Source: Nageia nagi (taxonomy: Eukaryota > Pinophyta). Taken from it: a stretch of DNA of 64,000 nucleotides. Both the position numbers and the translations under genes were made by a program. Location: contig JBITNC010000001.1 of the NCBI GenBank assembly GCA_050084985.1, positions 211,854,001 to 211,918,000 of the forward strand. The letters are read 5' to 3'. Within the stretch, counting starts at the first letter, position 1; each line of letters begins with the position of its first letter. The notes below the pieces were generated by a model. It was not told where the DNA came from and made no database searches. It was given only the letters and a program-made list of their open reading frames with translations. Positions 36,901 to 49,224 of the stretch are shown piece by piece.

Positions 36901-38085
36901 ATATGAAAATCTATAAGGATAATAATGAGAAAGATGATAAAGAAGATAATAGTGACAACATGTAGTTGTAAAAGAAACATGTGTTGGCACATATGCTATT
37001 AGTTATAGGGTCATTGAAGATAACATCTAAAACCTTAATAGAATTCAAAAGTTAAAGGATGACTAGTGTTTACGCTAGATTTAGCACCAATACTCACCTT
37101 AGTGCCCATGCTCCTCTCACTACTATAAATACAGTTAGGATCAATCATAATTAGAAGAGGATGATATAAAGATGATATTATAATATAAACACCTCAAAAT
37201 TAGAGTCAAAATTAGATATAGATAGCATAAAGTTAGGAGCCTATGTTAAGATCAACAAAAATATAAGATAAATGGTATGTCATGCACCATTGATACCTTA
37301 ATACATAGAATTCAAAAAGTATAAGGGTAAAGGAATTGGAAAGGAAGAACAAGGAATTGGATATTTACATGTAAACATGTTTGAATAAAATGAAGGAAGG
37401 AATGACCTAGGATTCAAGAAAATTATTTAGAAAAAATTAATTTCCTACAATAGTGATAAAGAATCATAAATAAAATTAGACATCTAGTCAATCATTATGA
37501 TCAATCTAGAACTAGAAAAGAGGGATAAAACTCCTAATAAGGCCCACACCCATGCTAGCCTCAACTCCTATGCTATGAAAACAAATCACAATTCCTTTTA
37601 GCCCCTACTTGATAAGGTAGTTTCCAATACTATTGATGTACTTGAGACCAATGATACACTTCTACACATGCTAGGGGCATGAATAAAATTCAAACCATAT
37701 CATCCCAAGAGGCAAGATAAGGTCATCTATCATCCTTATTCTTACTTTGGAGAGGATATGGAGGACATAGCAAGTTCTTCCCTACTACACTATCCTACTT
37801 TCTCCTTTCATTTCATAGGAGTAGGCTAGATAGTTAGGGGTGTGTGTGTGTGTGACATTCTTTCTCTTATTCCATAATAGGATTAAGTGCATTGCTTAAC
37901 ATTTTTCAACTTGGTGATGAGATGCCATGGTTGAATAAAAATCCTATTGAGATCAACATTAGTACATAAGAAGTGCCATATATTTTTTATATTGGAACAA
38001 AAATCATTGGGAAAGAAAAGAAAGCATATTAATAGTTCTTAACATAATTCAAGGATATGTTTTCTTGGGAATATAGAGTTATGAT
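36901..38085 (+). other. Protease-RT linker of element 1
   Basis: No domain was recognised. It has many stops. Short open runs suggest former coding sequence, as in B's 48178-49220. A short (TG)7 run lies at 37841-37854. Confidence 0.5.
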
Positions 38086-38089
38086 AGGG

Positions 38090-38895
38090 TTAGAGCCATA
38101 CTTTGTGAATCATAATCTAATGGTACAAGAATATAACAAACTTATATGGTAGAAAATAATACCAATGCATCCCAAGCATTCACTATTAGTCAAGAAGAAA
38201 ATTGATAAGTATCATAAGGTAGGATTCATTAAACTTGTTGAATACTCATCTTGGTTGGCTAGTTTTGTTTTAGATTTGAATCCAAATAGAGAAATTAAAT
38301 ATTATACAAATTTTAGATATTTAAATAAATATTGTCCAAAGGATAATTTACCATTACCACAAATTGACACAATTATGGATTAAACAATAGGACATGAGAT
38401 ATTATCTTTTATGGATGATTTATTAGGTTACAATTAGATCGTAATTAATAAATAAAATCAACATAAGATAATATTAACCATACCTTGGGGAACATTTTGT
38501 TGGTTACCCATGCCATTTTACCTCAAAAAAGCAAGGACAACATTCCCAAGAGCTATGGTAACTATGTTTCATGATCTCATTCATAAATTAATTGAATTAT
38601 ATATTAATGATATTCTTGCTAAATCAAATAAGAGAGAAAATTATTTATATGACTTAAGAGTTATTTTTGAAAAAATGTGATAATTCAACTTGAAGATAAA
38701 TCCTAAGAAGTGTATTTTTAGGGTATCTAGTGGAAATTTGCTTGGTTGCATTGTATGTAGAAGAGGCATAGAGGTGAAACCCAAAAAGGTCAAGGACATA
38801 ATGGACATTCCTCCACCAAGGAATATAAAAAAACTTTGAAGCTACAAGGAAAGTTACAAGTAGTAAAAAGATTCATAGTTCAGTTTGGTAGATAA
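38090..38895 (+). pseudogene. Reverse transcriptase of element 1
   Basis: The open frame at 38165-38383 reads MHPKHSLLVKKKIDKYHKVGF, KLVEYSSWLASFVLDLNPN, NFRYLNKYCPKDNLPLPQID, the RT N-terminal half (consensus ...K.GFI....Y..W..N.V.V.K..G..R.C.DYR.LN..CPKD.FPLP.ID). Later IELYINDILAKSN contains the catalytic box YIND at 38600-38611, with the first Asp changed to Asn. Thumb segments follow to about 38890. Confidence 0.85.
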
Positions 38896-38899
38896 AACA

Positions 38900-39905
38900 A
38901 CTTCATTTTCTTACTTTCTTATAAAAGGAAATCAGTTCATATGGGCTAAGAAGTATTAAAAAGCATTTGAGAATATAAAAAGTGACTTGCATAACCCTCC
39001 AATTTTATATCCAATTGATCACACAAAACATATATATTTATATGTTTTAACTATAAATAATGTAATTGGGACAATCCTTGTGCATCTTGATAAAGAAAAT
39101 AGGGAGGGGGTTATGTATTATTTATGAAATACATTATAAAATGCAAAAATTAATTACACACCAATTGAGAAGTTGTGTTATGTAATAGTTTATATCACAT
39201 AGAAATTAAGGTACTACATGATTGCTAATACCACTTTCATTATAGCTCAAACTGATCCATTGAGGTACTTTTATCAAATCCATAGTTGTAAAGAAGACCA
39301 ACCAAGTGGATAATGGACCTACAAGAGTTTGATATTTCTATACATGCAAAAAAGTAGTCAAGGGATAGGTTATATATGCTATGCTTGCAACAACACCATG
39401 TGATGAAGATAGTAGTAGAAATGATCTTATGGCACTAATTGAACCATGTGAGGACAAAACATAGTCATTATTATTTGATGGCTCCAAATGTTTACAAGGG
39501 TTTGAGGTAGGGATTTTGCTAATATATCTTGAGGGTGGTATGATCCCTATGGCCTACAAATTAAATTTTGAATGTACTAACAACATGGTTGAGTATGAAG
39601 CTTTAGTATTAGGATTAAAAGTGGTACTATCAACATGGTTGAGTATGAAGCTTTAGTATTAGGATTAAAAGTGGTAATCAATATTAGAATCAACAATTTA
39701 AAATTTTATGGTGATTCACAACTAGTTATCAACCAAATCAATGATGTTTACAACAACAAGGATGAAAAATTATATTTATGTAAGGAATTAGTTACTTTAA
39801 TAGTTCATAGAGGCTTCATACAAATTTAGTTTGAAAGCATTTTAAGGAATAATAATAGATTTGCAGATGCTATGGCTAATGCCACTTTATTGATACCTAT
39901 CTTAG
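38900..39905 (+). pseudogene. Dual RNase H of element 1 (gypsy type plus archaeal type)
   Basis: The first RNase H (about 38930-39230) is badly broken. A second one follows at 39460-39870: LLFDGSKCLQGFEVGILLI, PMAYKLNFECTNNMVEYEALVLGLK, then NLKFYGDSQLVINQIN. The DGS, E.EA and D.S residues are catalytic positions of archaeal-type RNase H, a mark of Tat-lineage elements. A 50-bp tandem duplication inside it shifts the frame. Confidence 0.8.
39581..39680 (+). repeat. 50-bp tandem duplication in the second RNase H
   Basis: caacatggttgagtatgaag starts at 39581 and again at 39631. The two 50-bp units are near identical; only their last bases differ (gtactat against gtaatca). Since 50 is not divisible by three, it breaks the frame. 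Confidence 0.93.
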
Positions 39906-40059
39906 TTGAAGATGAGGATATTAATATCAAAATCAATAGCCTTATACATTTTTCATTTATGGATGATGATGATGATTACCAAGGGTTCTTTAAGAAAGAG
40001 CCACTCATATATACTAATCTCTCACTATACAAATGGTATGTTGATATATACAACCACCT

Positions 40060-41290
40060 AAAGTAAGGAAAGATTATAGATTCATATCAATCCAAGTTTC
40101 TCAAAATAAGACTCAAATATATGGCTACAAAGTATGTAATTATTTTCAAAATATCATTTTGTGGTACTTTTTATTAGATGTATGAATGAAAATGAATCAA
40201 ATAAAGCTATGAAACATGTACATGATAACATAAATAAAGGTCATTTCAATGGTAAATAAATTTTATAAGATCCTAAGACTAGGATATTATTGACCATCTA
40301 TGGAAAAAGATTATATTTTACATGTTCAAAAATGTCAAAAATGCCAAAAGCATGCTAACTCAAAATAGGTTCTGTCAAGTGAATTAGTCACAATGATATC
40401 TCCTTATCCTTTTTCTATTTGGGCCTTAGATCTAATAGGAGTTATCAATTCCAAATAAAGTGAGGGACACAAATTCATTTTAGGTTCTACTCAATACTTT
40501 ACAAAATATACTAAATTTATACCAATAAGATCATCCAAGGATCCTTAAATTATGAAATTAATAACTAAAAATATTATAGCATGATTTGGTATTCTATATT
40601 ATGTAATCATAGATAATTTAAAGAGTTTTAGAAGTAAACAAATTAAGAAATTTTGTAAGATTTTAAATATCAAATAAATATTATCATAAATATATTATCC
40701 ACAAGGTAATGGACAAGCAAAGGTAACCAACAAAACCATTATCAACATTTTGTACAAAAAAATAAAGCAAACTCATAGAGATTGGCATTCATAGCTTATA
40801 TATGCACTTTGGGCATACAAAATAAGCATCAAATCAGCTACAAGTTGCACTCAATTTTCATTAGTATATGGATATGAGAAATTATTACCATTGGAAGTAG
40901 AAATACCATCATTAAGGGTGTCTCTAAAAGGCATCATCGATTGGGAAGAGTAGTGAAAAGCAAGATTGAGATAGCTAGAAGGATTAGATGAAAAGTGAAT
41001 CCATGCCTTAGAACATCTTAGAGATTATCAAATAAGAACTAAGAAGCATATGGAAATAATATTATGCCAAGAGAGTTACAAGTGAGTGATCTAGTACTCA
41101 AGGAAAATCATATTAAATCATAGGTTGAAAAAAAGATAAACACAAGTTTGAAATAAATTGGATGGGCCCATATATCATAAAAATGAAATATCCAAGAAAC
41201 ATATATAGATTACCAATAGATGATGGCAAAGTGGATAAATTCTCAACCAATTAAAAGCATTTCAAATCTTTTTATGCATAATTGAAACTT
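40060..41290 (+). pseudogene. Integrase of element 1
   Basis: The zinc-finger CxxC is intact at 40333-40344 (CQKCQKHAN). The core follows: WALDLIGVI at 40422 (first Asp), YVIIDNLKSF with the second Asp at 40612-40614, and YYPQGNGQAKVTNKTI, where the catalytic Glu is Lys (40720-40722). The C-terminal block LWAYKISIKSAT, then LVYGYEKLLPLEVEIPSLR is clear. The N-terminal part is crossed by stops. Confidence 0.85.
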
Positions 41291-42670
41291 GTCACATCAA
41301 TTTTAGTAGTTTTCCTTCAGTTAGTCATTAGTTTAGAGATCATGTATCAAGATACTAGTTTCATTTTCATTCTATTAAGCTAGTATCCATGCTAAGTTTT
41401 TACATAAAATTTTTTCTTTCATCCTAGTTCCCACACTAGCATTCCTTGGATATTTAAAAAAAAAGTACAAATCATAGGAATCATGGATCACATGCGACAT
41501 CATTAGATCAATATTAGCTAGTTGTCATATATAGATTAATGATATTGGTTAAGTTAGTCATACAAGTGATTCCTTCGGTAATCTAGCTTAGTTCTTAGAC
41601 ATCACAAATAAATTATATCCCTCAAGATAGCTATATCTTAATCATAGAACAATTACAAATCCAAAAATCAAGTGAGGTATCTCAACACCCATGCTAGCCT
41701 TCATGCTCATAATAGCATTAGTATCCTCACTAGGTTTCTTGCATCAAATCATGTAGTTTTTCAAAGGTAAGTGTAGATATTATTTTATACTTTATTAACT
41801 TCATATATATGATTGTAATTCAATCATATCATGCTTAATCATTACTTGATACATCATATCCTTATTGGTTGGATGATAAATAACCATAACTATTTACAAT
41901 CATTTGGTTAGGATTAAATCAACTATTTTCTTGGATTAGTTTGTTGATTGAGACTAAACCAATCATGAATCTAATGGACACATTATCATCAGTACTATGA
42001 TCATGCATAGTCGAGACTAAATAAATCATATTTGAGTCATATTTTTTGGTTGGATCTTAACTATCCTTCATCTTTGGGTCAAATTTGTTGGTTGGATCTC
42101 AACTAACCTCCATCTTTGAGTCACCTTTGTTGGTTGGATCTCAACTAACCATCACCATGTAGTTCTTTATGATTCATATGTTCCACCTAGAAATGGTGTA
42201 TGTACCCCATGATAATGTGGACACACCTTTATATTAATTTTGTATGTGCACATATAAGAATGAATTATTGAATATCTATGTATTTGGTGTTTTCAAGATG
42301 ATGTATGCATATTATATTAATTTCATATTTGCTCCATTATTGCTATATCATTTTTGATAAAAAATTATGATGTTTACTCTTATATAGCATTATTATATCT
42401 TTTATGAGTTAATAATCACATATATGATTGTAACTTGGTGTGTTATATCTCATATTTTTAGGTATTATTCTTTGCTCTTGGTTGATTCTACTACATGCAA
42501 GCTATTACATCTCAAAACCAAGGTGAATAAGGGGTAATATATATCATCATTCCTTAACAATTTGGATAATTCTACAACTAAACTAGGGAAGTATCAAATT
42601 TTCCTTCTCTTTACCTTTACTTCCTTTATAATCATAATATCATTTCAAGATTACATTTAGTTATACTTAC
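41291..42670 (+). other. 3' non-coding region of element 1
   Basis: Non-coding 1.4 kb between integrase and the right LTR. It carries a 42-bp tandem repeat (about 42046-42150). Element A has the homologous region at 53393-54583. Confidence 0.7.
42046..42150 (+). repeat. 42-bp tandem repeat with hairpin-like units
   Basis: Three units start ttggttggatc at 42046, 42088 and 42130. Each has ggttggatctcaactaacc-like sequence, whose arms (ggttgg and ctaacc) can pair. A more degenerate unit may lie at 41915-41965. Confidence 0.75.
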
Positions 42671-42680
42671 AAAGGGGGAA
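42671..42680 (+). other. Polypurine tract of element 1
   Basis: aaagggggaa, two bases before the right LTR. Confidence 0.8.
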
Positions 42681-42682
42681 TT

Positions 42683-43455
42683 TGTTGACACTTAAAATTA
42701 ATCCCTTTAATATGGTCCCACTTAGGTGCAACTTTACACACATATTTAATGACATTCAATCATATTTTTGTCATATTTTACCTTATTATTACATATTTTT
42801 TAGGTTTTATTCTTATTTTTATGTTAAGTACACCCTAATAGCTTTGACATTAATACAAGGGGTAAAATGGTGATATCACACCTAATTTAAATGTATCTTT
42901 TTAACCTAGGGAAAGCATATCAAGATTACATCTTGATAGTCGGTATCCTATTCTTAGGTATTTCTAAATATCACCTATTGAGATTGGAATCTTATTATCA
43001 CTCAAGAAAATATCTATCATGCATCTTATGATCATATGCTTGGTTTGACTTATCACTATATCTGCTATCATCAACTCTTATTGGTAAACTTCATTCTATT
43101 AGAACGTTAATGCCCATGTTGAAGTACACACCCACATTGAGTTGTTTAAGACTAGCATCTACATTGGGATTATTTTTACAATTGATCATGGGGTTCCATT
43201 AATAAGGTCACCAAAATATAACAAGCCCTTACAACATATTTTTAACCTTAACATAGCTAAGGATGTACATGTATTTATCTTACACTTAATTCTATCTCTT
43301 TAATGCATGTGTTCATTTTATATCTTCCCATCAATGTAATTCATATTTTTATTGTTAATTTGAGTAAATTAGATTAGATAATGCATATTTAAATGTTTAT
43401 ATGTATTTATTCCATTTAGGATAAAATATTAGGTGTACCAAAATACATATCAATA
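42683..43455 (+). repeat. Right LTR of element 1
   Basis: Partner of 34369-35049. Starts tgttgacactt and ends catatcaata. Confidence 0.9.
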
Positions 43456-43460
43456 GTTTC

Positions 43461-44600
43461 TTTCTCCTAATTACTTAGGAAAGAAAATAAGTTTATTTGA
43501 AGTGAAGCATGCTACAAAATCATTTGATGACATCAAAAGGTACTTACTTAATCCTCTTATTTTTCAACTTATTGATCATTAAAGGCCTTTATACTTGTAT
43601 ATTTCAGCTACAAATCATGCTCTAGGAATTGTTTTGATACAAATTGATAATGAAAATAAAGAAAGGGTTATGTTATTTTTATCTAAAATATTACATGGTG
43701 TAGAAATAAGGTATAATCTAATTAAGAAATTATGTTATACCATTATCTATACCACTGAAAAATGAAGGCATTATATGATTATGAATATTACTTATGTAGT
43801 ACCTCAAGTTGATCAATTGATATATCTACTTTTTACACTTAAGTTGCAAGGAAGGCCCATCAAATAGATAATGGAATTACAAGAATTTGATTTTATTTAC
43901 ATGCATAAAAAGGAAATTAAAGGATAGGTTATTATTGATATGTTAGTTGAGGTAACATGTGGAAATTCTACTCCAAGCAAATAATAGCTTCAAGATTAAC
44001 TTGTGGCATGGGTTTAGGGAGATGATGAGCAAAAGTGGACACTCTATTTTGATGGTTCTAAGTTCCTAAAAGGGGTTGTGAAAGGTATTGTACTAGTATC
44101 TCTTGAATGTGGTATTATTTCAATAGCTTACAAGTTAAATTTTGAATGTAATAATAATATAGTTGAGTATGAGGCTTTGGTTTTGGGTTTGAAGGTTGCT
44201 ATCAATTTGAATATTGAGAATCTATAGGTCTATGGTGATTTATAACTTATTATCAATTAAATAAATAAGGTTTACTATCAAAAAGATGAAAATATAAATC
44301 CATACAAGGATTTAGTAATAAGGATGATAGAAATATGATTTCAAAAGGTTGAATTTGATAATAATCTAAGAATCAATAATATATTTGTTGATTCTATGGC
44401 TAATGTCACTTTTTTGACACATATTGTTATTTAAGATGAAGAAAATATTAACAAAATAAATAATCTCAAGAATCAATCCTTTATAGATGAGATAAATTTA
44501 ATTAATTTATTTTATAAAGAGATAATTATATGTGTCATACTTCCATTATATGAATGGGAAGATGATATATACAACTTCTTGAAAGATTAAAAGATTGTAG
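43461..44600 (+). pseudogene. Dual RNase H of element A
   Basis: LFEVKHATKSFDDIKRYLLNP opens the connection and leads into the first RNase H (LYLYISATNHALGIVLIQ, then IRYNLIKKLCYTIIYTTEK). The second, archaeal-type RNase H reads LYFDGSKFLKGVVKGIVLV, ISIAYKLNFECNNNIVEYEALVLGLK. The frame then runs on to YEWEDDIYNFLKD at about 44550-44590. It picks up exactly where A's RT stops before element 1. Confidence 0.85.
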
Positions 44601-45010
44601 ATTCGCTTATGGGGATGAGGTAGTACTTCCATTAGAGTTGAAAATATCATCATTAAGGGCATATTTGAAATACATCATTGATTAGGAAGAATAGGGAAAA
44701 GTAGGGCTAAGATATAAGGATTGGATGGGAAAAGGATCCATTCTTTGGAGAATCTTATAACATATAGAAAAATAACTAGTAAGGCATATGGAAAGAAGAT
44801 AAGATTAAGAGAATTTTAGGTTGGTGATTTAGTTCTCAAATAAAAACATCATAACACATAAGATGAGAAAGAAGACAAAGGTTAATTTAGAACAAATTGG
44901 ATTGGTCCATACATTATCAAGATAAAATATACCAATAAAGCATACAAATTAGTAACTATTGATGGAAAAGTAGATAAATTTCTACCAATGTTAGACACAT
45001 GAAACCCTTT
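44600..45010 (+). pseudogene. Integrase C-terminal remnant of element A (core deleted)
   Basis: Immediately after KDQKIVDS-like linker sequence the reading becomes AYGDEVVLPLELKISSLRAYL, the integrase C-terminal block. In element 1 about 760 bp separate these blocks and hold the HHCC finger and catalytic D,D,E. So A has an internal deletion that removed the catalytic core. Confidence 0.8.
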
Positions 45011-45389
45011 TGTGTATAAGAGAGGCTTATCACTTGTGTGTTATTCAGTCATGTTCAATTAGTAACATGATTAGATATCTTAGATCATTACCTAAGCTCA
45101 TTTTATGTTCTATTATACTAGCACTAACCTTAGGAGTATTTTTTTTATAATGTATCTTAGCGCTCATGTTGATTCTTAAGATATATATTTTGTAAAAACT
45201 ACTACAATATCAAGAATCCCAAATATGTATTTTAGTTCAATATTTTCTATAAAATAAGATCCTAAGAATGTTATGGTTCAATTTATTAGTTTGAGTTTAT
45301 TAGTTATATAGTTTATGCCTTGAGAAAAGGGAAACCTTTTTAAGTATATTCATCAACATATTAGTGTTAAATAAATTCTTAGATCGATT
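45011..45389 (+). other. 3' region of element A, left part
   Basis: Non-coding; continues at 53393 after element B. Confidence 0.6.
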
Positions 45390-46114
45390 TGTTAATACCT
45401 AAAAAGGAGTTTTGATTTAATTAAAAAACCTTTTTAGATATTTGAAATAATTTATTTAATTTATTAAACAAATACTCTTTTTCATATGCACTCTCATCTA
45501 CCTTCATGTTTTATGGTAATAGGTGGGATTAGCATCATAATAAACCTAAGGAGGAGCCTTAGCACTAGACCAATTACCTATAAATATGGAAGGGTTATGC
45601 ATGATCAAAGATATAATATGATATGATATAATCCTAAATCTTTGATAGGTGTCAATATACTTGTATCAATCTTGATCAATGTTTCTAAACACCACCTATC
45701 ATCTCCAGATTATTTTATACTCATGTATATATTCTTGTGATCTTTCATCCCTTCATAATCAAGATCTAGTACATCAAAGGTAGGATGATGAAATTGAGCT
45801 TGAAGGTAATGCATTATGGAAAGGTAGCCTAGTATTGTTGCTAGGTTTCTAGTTCCATCATTGGGTTGAGGCTAGATTAATGGCTTCATATTTTAGATAA
45901 GCTCATCATTTTCCCTCTCTTGATTGGATCTCCTCTTTGTTTGTTGTCATAGGTAAAGAATAGGTTTGTATCTTTCCTTAATCTAGTTTTGATAAGTTAA
46001 GGTCAAGTTAATATTTTTCACCTTTCATATAATTGATTTTTTACTTTTCATACTTAATTAAGGAATTTAATTATTCTATAAATAATCTTAATAATTATTA
46101 TTTTAGTTATAACA
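45390..46114 (+). repeat. Left LTR of element B
   Basis: Starts TGTTAATACCTAAAAAGG and ends agttataaca. It matches 52662-53387 over its whole length. Confidence 0.92.
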
Positions 46115-46124
46115 ATTAGTAAAC

Positions 46125-46139
46125 TTGGCTCCTTTTTGA
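46125..46139 (+). other. Primer-binding site of element B, decayed
   Basis: ttggctcctttttga, 10 bp after the LTR, keeps the TTGGCxCC core of plant Tat/Athila primer sites. Confidence 0.45.
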
Positions 46140-46221
46140 TAGACCACTTTATCCTTCACTAATTAGGCTAAAACCTTAGGGTTTTAGATAGGACTAATCT
46201 TGCATTTTAAGTGTTTTAAAA

Positions 46222-47330
46222 ATGGAATATGCTTAGTTTCTTTCCATGCTCAATAGCTTTGATGAGAACACAAGAGCTAATCTCAAGAAGATGCTATATG
46301 AAAATGTTGAAATAAGTGAAACCTCTAACATTAGGGGAAACTATCAATATTTTGCAGGTGCTACACCCATGATTAGGGATTTAAATCCATTGTATGATGA
46401 TATTAACAATACTAGGGAACTTGGTATACAAGTATAACCTATTTTCAATACATATAATGGTGAGGGAGATCCTATACCTCATATCAAGGCTTTCAAAATG
46501 AAATTTGAGTTGAAATTTAGCATGAATGATAATTTGATGGCTAAATATTTCCCTACTACATTCATAAGTGATGCACTCAATTGGTACTTCTCTTTTTCCA
46601 ATAATTCAATTAATTATTATGTACAACTTATCTTGGAATTCTATATGTATTTCAAATATCATGCTCCTATGTAAATGATATTCTTAGATCTAGTTAGTGC
46701 CATACAAGATCCCAATGAATGATTTGATAAAATTTTCCAAAGATTTTAGAAAATATGGAGTAGCATGATACCTAAACTCTTATCCAAGTCTCATTTCATA
46801 TCCATGTTTTTCTATAATATCCACCCTAATTTTAAATTCATAGCCCTAGACTACATGACCTCACCCTTTACCAAGATTTTCCATAGGCTTACCCAAAAAT
46901 AGAAGTTCGTAGCTAATATGGGTTACTTGAAATATGGAAACCCTAGCAAAGAAACTAAGGAAAATAAATATTAGAAAAATAAACATAAATATGTTCATAC
47001 CATAGAAGAAATATTATCCAAAGAATAATTTCAAGAAGAATAATAGGTTACCATTAGCTCCTATTGTCATCTTTAAAGATTATTTACAAATGAGATTAAT
47101 CAAATCTGATATGAAATGGGAGCTAGGTCATCATGATGATAAATCTAGTTGATAAAATGAATTAGAATTTTGTGAATATCACAAGGTAAGAGGTCATAGA
47201 ACAAATGCATGTAAGATCTTGAGAAAGTAATTACAAGAATTATTAAATGATGACAAGATATAGTATGAGGCCTATGTAGTAGATTATGAGGATACTAAAC
47301 CATTCATAATAAACATTATATTCAAATAAG
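46222..47330 (+). pseudogene. Gag of element B with zinc finger
   Basis: Starts at ATG 46222 (MEYA, stop, FLSMLNSFDENTRANLKKML); element D has the same start at 63928. The core reads YNGEGDPIPHIKAFKMKFELK and NLMAKYFPTTFISDALNWYF at 46450-46580. A zinc motif EFCEYHKVRGHRTNACKILRK lies at about 47165-47230, matching the plant gypsy form C.YH...GH.T..C. A TAG interrupts the third residue block and others follow. Confidence 0.82.
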
Positions 47331-47419
47331 AACTATGTGAATTCACTAGGAGAGGAATACTAAGAGGGAGTATTAACCTAGCTATAGTAGAGCAAACAAG
47401 GATCCATCATAATCCTAGT

Positions 47420-48177
47420 ATGGAACAACTCCTTGAGAAACTAAAGTTAACTCATGCCAACATAAGTATTTTTGAACTCTTACAATTATCAATTGAATAT
47501 AGAGATGCTTTAATTTATGCACTTAAGAAAATTAAAGTTGATGTAGATATCTTTATTTCTAAATTTTTTAAATTAATAGGCAATATTGAAACTAATTTGG
47601 TTTGTAACATGCTCTATTTTCAAGATAGTGAATTGCCTAGTGATGATGTCATTGATAAAAATCTAGGATTGTATATCCATGTTAATATCGATGGTATTAT
47701 TATTAAAAAAGCTTTAATTGATAATAGTTCAAATGTTAATATATGTTCAATTGAATTATTTCCAACATAGTTTCCATCTATATATGCTAAAATGAAATGA
47801 ACAACTATTAACATCAAAGGGTTTGATTATACTGAAAAGGAATGTAGTGGATATGTATCTATGCCTATTGAAATAGGTGGTAAACTAGTTAATCAAAAAC
47901 TATATATATTTCAAGTACAATTTCTATATAATTTACTATTTGGTATACCATGGATCCATAAGATTGGGACTACTTCTACATTATATCAGTTTATTAAATT
48001 TATGCATAAAGGTAAGAAGGTTACTATTCATGTAGAAGACAATCCTCTAGATGTATATCAAGAAGTTGAACAATTTTGGATTCCTCAAAAATCAAGAATA
48101 TTTACCACACCTATTACAACTATCACCCTACAAGAGGTAAGAATAGGTGCATACATAATCCTAGAGATAGACATCTA
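47420..48177 (+). pseudogene. Aspartic protease of element B
   Basis: Two open segments. The first (47420-47770) begins MEQLLEKLKLTHANISIFELL and ends with IIKKALIDNSSNVNICSIELF, the active site. DTG has become DNS there. The second (47861-48178) has MPIEIGGKLVNQKLYIF and NLLFGIPWIHKIGTT, the LLLGRPWIH block. One stop and a short frame gap separate them. Confidence 0.85.
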
Positions 48178-49200
48178 GGAAAATTTCAAAGAGCTTGGAT
48201 GAACCCTTACAATCCTAGAAACTCAATGTTTCCACTTGAAGGATAGTGAATTTGAGCACTTATACTCCATTTATAAGTAGAAAATTGACCCTATTGAAGA
48301 TTTTAGTGTCCTCTACTAAGAACATGAAGGAAAAAGTGCATCCATCTATGAAGATACTATTTCAATTTTAGAGAAAATATTAGGTCATGTAAGTATGCAT
48401 TTCAATGGCACTTATTCTAGTTTTACTAATAAATATATGTATACATATTAGTATGGTGGAAATGTATTAGGAAATAATGATAAGGGCATCATAAATCCCA
48501 TTCCAAATGAAATTTAGCACAAGAGCATAACTAGTATTAGATTTGATGACTCTCTACCTAGTTTAGTTTTGTAAGTTGCAATAGTTCATCATGAGGATAG
48601 TAGTGATCAAGGATGCACTAGATATATCTATGATGATTGGTTGCATTATATAATGATGTATGGTCCAATAGAGAAGTTGTAGGCTTATTATACAGATCCA
48701 TTTCTACCTCCTACAACTCCACTTTGAGTGGATATTTTTAGGATTAATGATACCATCCTTGAAAAACTAGGGGCATGAAGTGAGTTCCTCAAATATAGTG
48801 AAATGAGGCTAATATAGCTATGGTTATTATGATATAAAACATATTTTGGTGAGGTTATATGACCTAATTATGTAGACATTATAGGTTAAAGCCTCACCCT
48901 TCCTTTTAGTTTTTGATTATGTTCATTTTTGTTTGTATTTTCTTTATTTTTTATCAATTTAGTCCTAGGTCCCTAGCACCATCACTTTGTTATTCCCATA
49001 TCTTAAGGTTGATTTTGTATGCAATATTGGGGGCATTACCTCTACCTCCCCAAATTAGTAATGAAATATCATATCTTAGTGAATAAGTAGTTGAATTCAA
49101 TATTGCTACCCAAGAGGATCCATGATTGGTCAAAATAGGAGCTTAAGTAACCCTAGAAGAATGGGAAAGGTATCACCTATTGCTAAAATATTTTTTTGAT
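48178..49200 (+). other. Protease-RT linker of element B
   Basis: Decayed coding-like sequence without a recognised domain. Its block at 48825-49180, with attgggggcattacc, recurs on the minus strand in element D at 59150-59500. Confidence 0.6.
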
Positions 49201-49224
49201 ATTTTTTCTTGATCTTATTATAAT

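Larger units (their letters stand above)
34369..43455 (+). mobile_element. Element 1: near-full-length Tat-like gypsy element nested in A
   Basis: Two LTRs (681 and 773 bp) starting TGTTGA and ending catatcaata flank gag, protease, RT, RNase H, a second archaeal-type RNase H, integrase and a repeat-bearing 3' region. A primer site and a polypurine tract are in place. It sits between A's RT thumb and RNase H. The flanking 5-mers are gcttt and gtttc, so the target duplication is imperfect. The second RNase H and the primer type point to the Tat branch. Dead: stops throughout, RT box YIND, integrase Glu to Lys. Confidence 0.85.
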
